From contig CAZCYQ010000028.1 in the NCBI GenBank assembly GCA_964503085.1, positions 1-43,621 on the forward strand: a stretch of DNA of 43,621 bases, read 5' to 3'. Below the pieces are notes generated by a model that saw only the letters and a program-made list of their open reading frames with translations, searched no databases and was not told the origin of the DNA. This stretch comes from Bin80 sp964503085. GTDB lineage: Bacteria > Bacteroidota > Rhodothermia > Rhodothermales > Bin80. Below, one piece after another: positions 43,201-43,621 of this stretch. Every line of letters starts with the position of its first letter. Position 1 is the first letter of the stretch. Position numbers and translations under genes: made by a program.

Positions 43201-43621
43201 ACATCCCTTTTCTCCTCGTTAATCACCCATAAGTCCTTGCAGCCTCCGCCCTGACTAGAGTTAACAACTAAGCTTCCCCGCCGAAGCGCGACACGGCAGA
43301 GCCCTCCCGGTGCTATCCAAATGTCGTTTTTTCCCTGCAGCACAAAGGGACGGACATCCACATGGCGTGGCTCCAGCCTTCCGTCGGTGAAGCACGCTGC
43401 ACGGGAAAGTGCGAGCGTCGGCTGAGAAATGAAATTCGCCGGGTTGGTTCGCAGCTGTTCGGCAAAATCCTCTTTCTCCTTTGCAGATGCATGCGGTCCG
43501 GCCAACATCCCGTACCCCCCGGATCCCCCAACCTCCTTCACAACCAATTTGTCAAGATTTTCCAGCGAGCCTCTTGCAAAACTCAATTGTTGCAACGAGA
43601 TTTCGGCTAATTTGCGGGCAT
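43197..43621 (-). CDS. Circularly permuted type-2 ATP-grasp protein (DUF404/DUF407), C-terminal part
   Basis: The frame is open to the window edge (ARKLAEISLQQLSFARGSLE, continuing LENLDKLVVKEVGGSGGYGM), so this is the last 141 codons; most of the protein is outside. Recognisable blocks are LVVKEVGGSGGYGMLAGPHA, FISQPTLALSRA, EPRHVDVRPFVLQGKNDIWI and RVALRRGSLVVNSSQGGGCK. The Lys/Gly-rich loop and the Asp/Asn residues in the last block are those of ATP-grasp ligases, which join a carboxylate to an amine using ATP. The stop is shared with the alpha-E start (ATGA). Two methionine-like starts in the visible part (for example TTG at 43595) are not real beginnings. Confidence 0.92.
   Translation of the reverse strand, partial: ARKLAEISLQQLSFARGSLENLDKLVVKEVGGSGGYGMLAGPHASAKEKEDFAEQLRTNPANFISQPTLALSRAACFTDGRLEPRHVDVRPFVLQGKNDIWIAPGGLCRVALRRGSLVVNSSQGGGCKDLWVINEEKRDV

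Overview
The window looks like a chromosome segment of a free-living, sugar-using member of the Bacteroidota/Rhodothermota (Rhodothermales- or Balneolales-like). The grounds are a SusC/RagA-type TonB receptor with a carboxypeptidase-regulatory-like domain, at least seven lipoproteins with clear lipoboxes, several families common in that group (DUF1080, DUF4159, DUF4399, 6-bladed beta-propeller lipoproteins), and weak or absent Shine-Dalgarno sites. The organism assignment is inference; there is no rRNA in the window.

Layout. 1-4132 (minus): the 5' part of a SusC-like receptor and a GH116-like lipoprotein glycosidase. 4133-4850: non-coding, with a decayed IS5-like transposase fragment. 4851-8868 (plus): an overlapping SbcD/YhaO-like nuclease and SbcC/YhaN-like ATPase pair. 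8962-13046 (plus): two overlapping lipoprotein hydrolases, PhoD-like phosphatase and sulfatase. 13009-19254: TolB-like propeller lipoprotein, exported Nif3-like protein, double DUF1080 protein, rhamnulokinase, and a lipoprotein joining an HNH-type nuclease domain to an Excalibur domain. 19453-24654: Gfo/Idh/MocA oxidoreductase, a propeller lipoprotein, a Tat-exported HisC-like aminotransferase and a DUF4159 protein.

24653-26655 is the most unusual stretch. A unit of about 670 bp is present three times in tandem. Each unit carries a small three-helix membrane protein gene facing the 3' end of a photolyase gene. Only the third unit joins a complete photolyase. Units 1 and 2 keep photolyase 3' relics, while all three small genes stay open, and copies 1 and 2 differ only by silent changes over their first 41 codons.

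27906-32317: photolyase, a DUF4399 lipoprotein, a compact tsaE-tsaB-tsaD cluster for tRNA t6A synthesis, and xylulokinase. 32373-34562: a GC-rich beta-propeller gene lying between two inward-facing, truncated IS1595-type remnants, like the shell of a composite transposon. 34597-37175: a DASS-type anion transporter and a KDG-kinase-like sugar kinase. 37230-38027: a protein made of five near-perfect Cys-Cys-Cys-His repeats, followed by about 800 bp without a convincing gene that ends at a tRNA-Arg(ACG) gene. 38949-41178: a DAO-family FAD oxidoreductase and class I fructose-bisphosphate aldolase. 41375-43621 (minus): an ATP-grasp / alpha-E / transglutaminase operon with ATGA overlaps, running off the window edge.

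Taken together, the enzymes (GH116-like, sulfatase, DUF1080, rhamnulokinase, xylulokinase, KDG-kinase-like, aldolase) fit a cell that breaks down sulfated or otherwise complex glycans and feeds the sugars into central metabolism. The possibly new elements are the triplicated small membrane protein locus, the CCCH-repeat protein, and the IS-flanked propeller gene.
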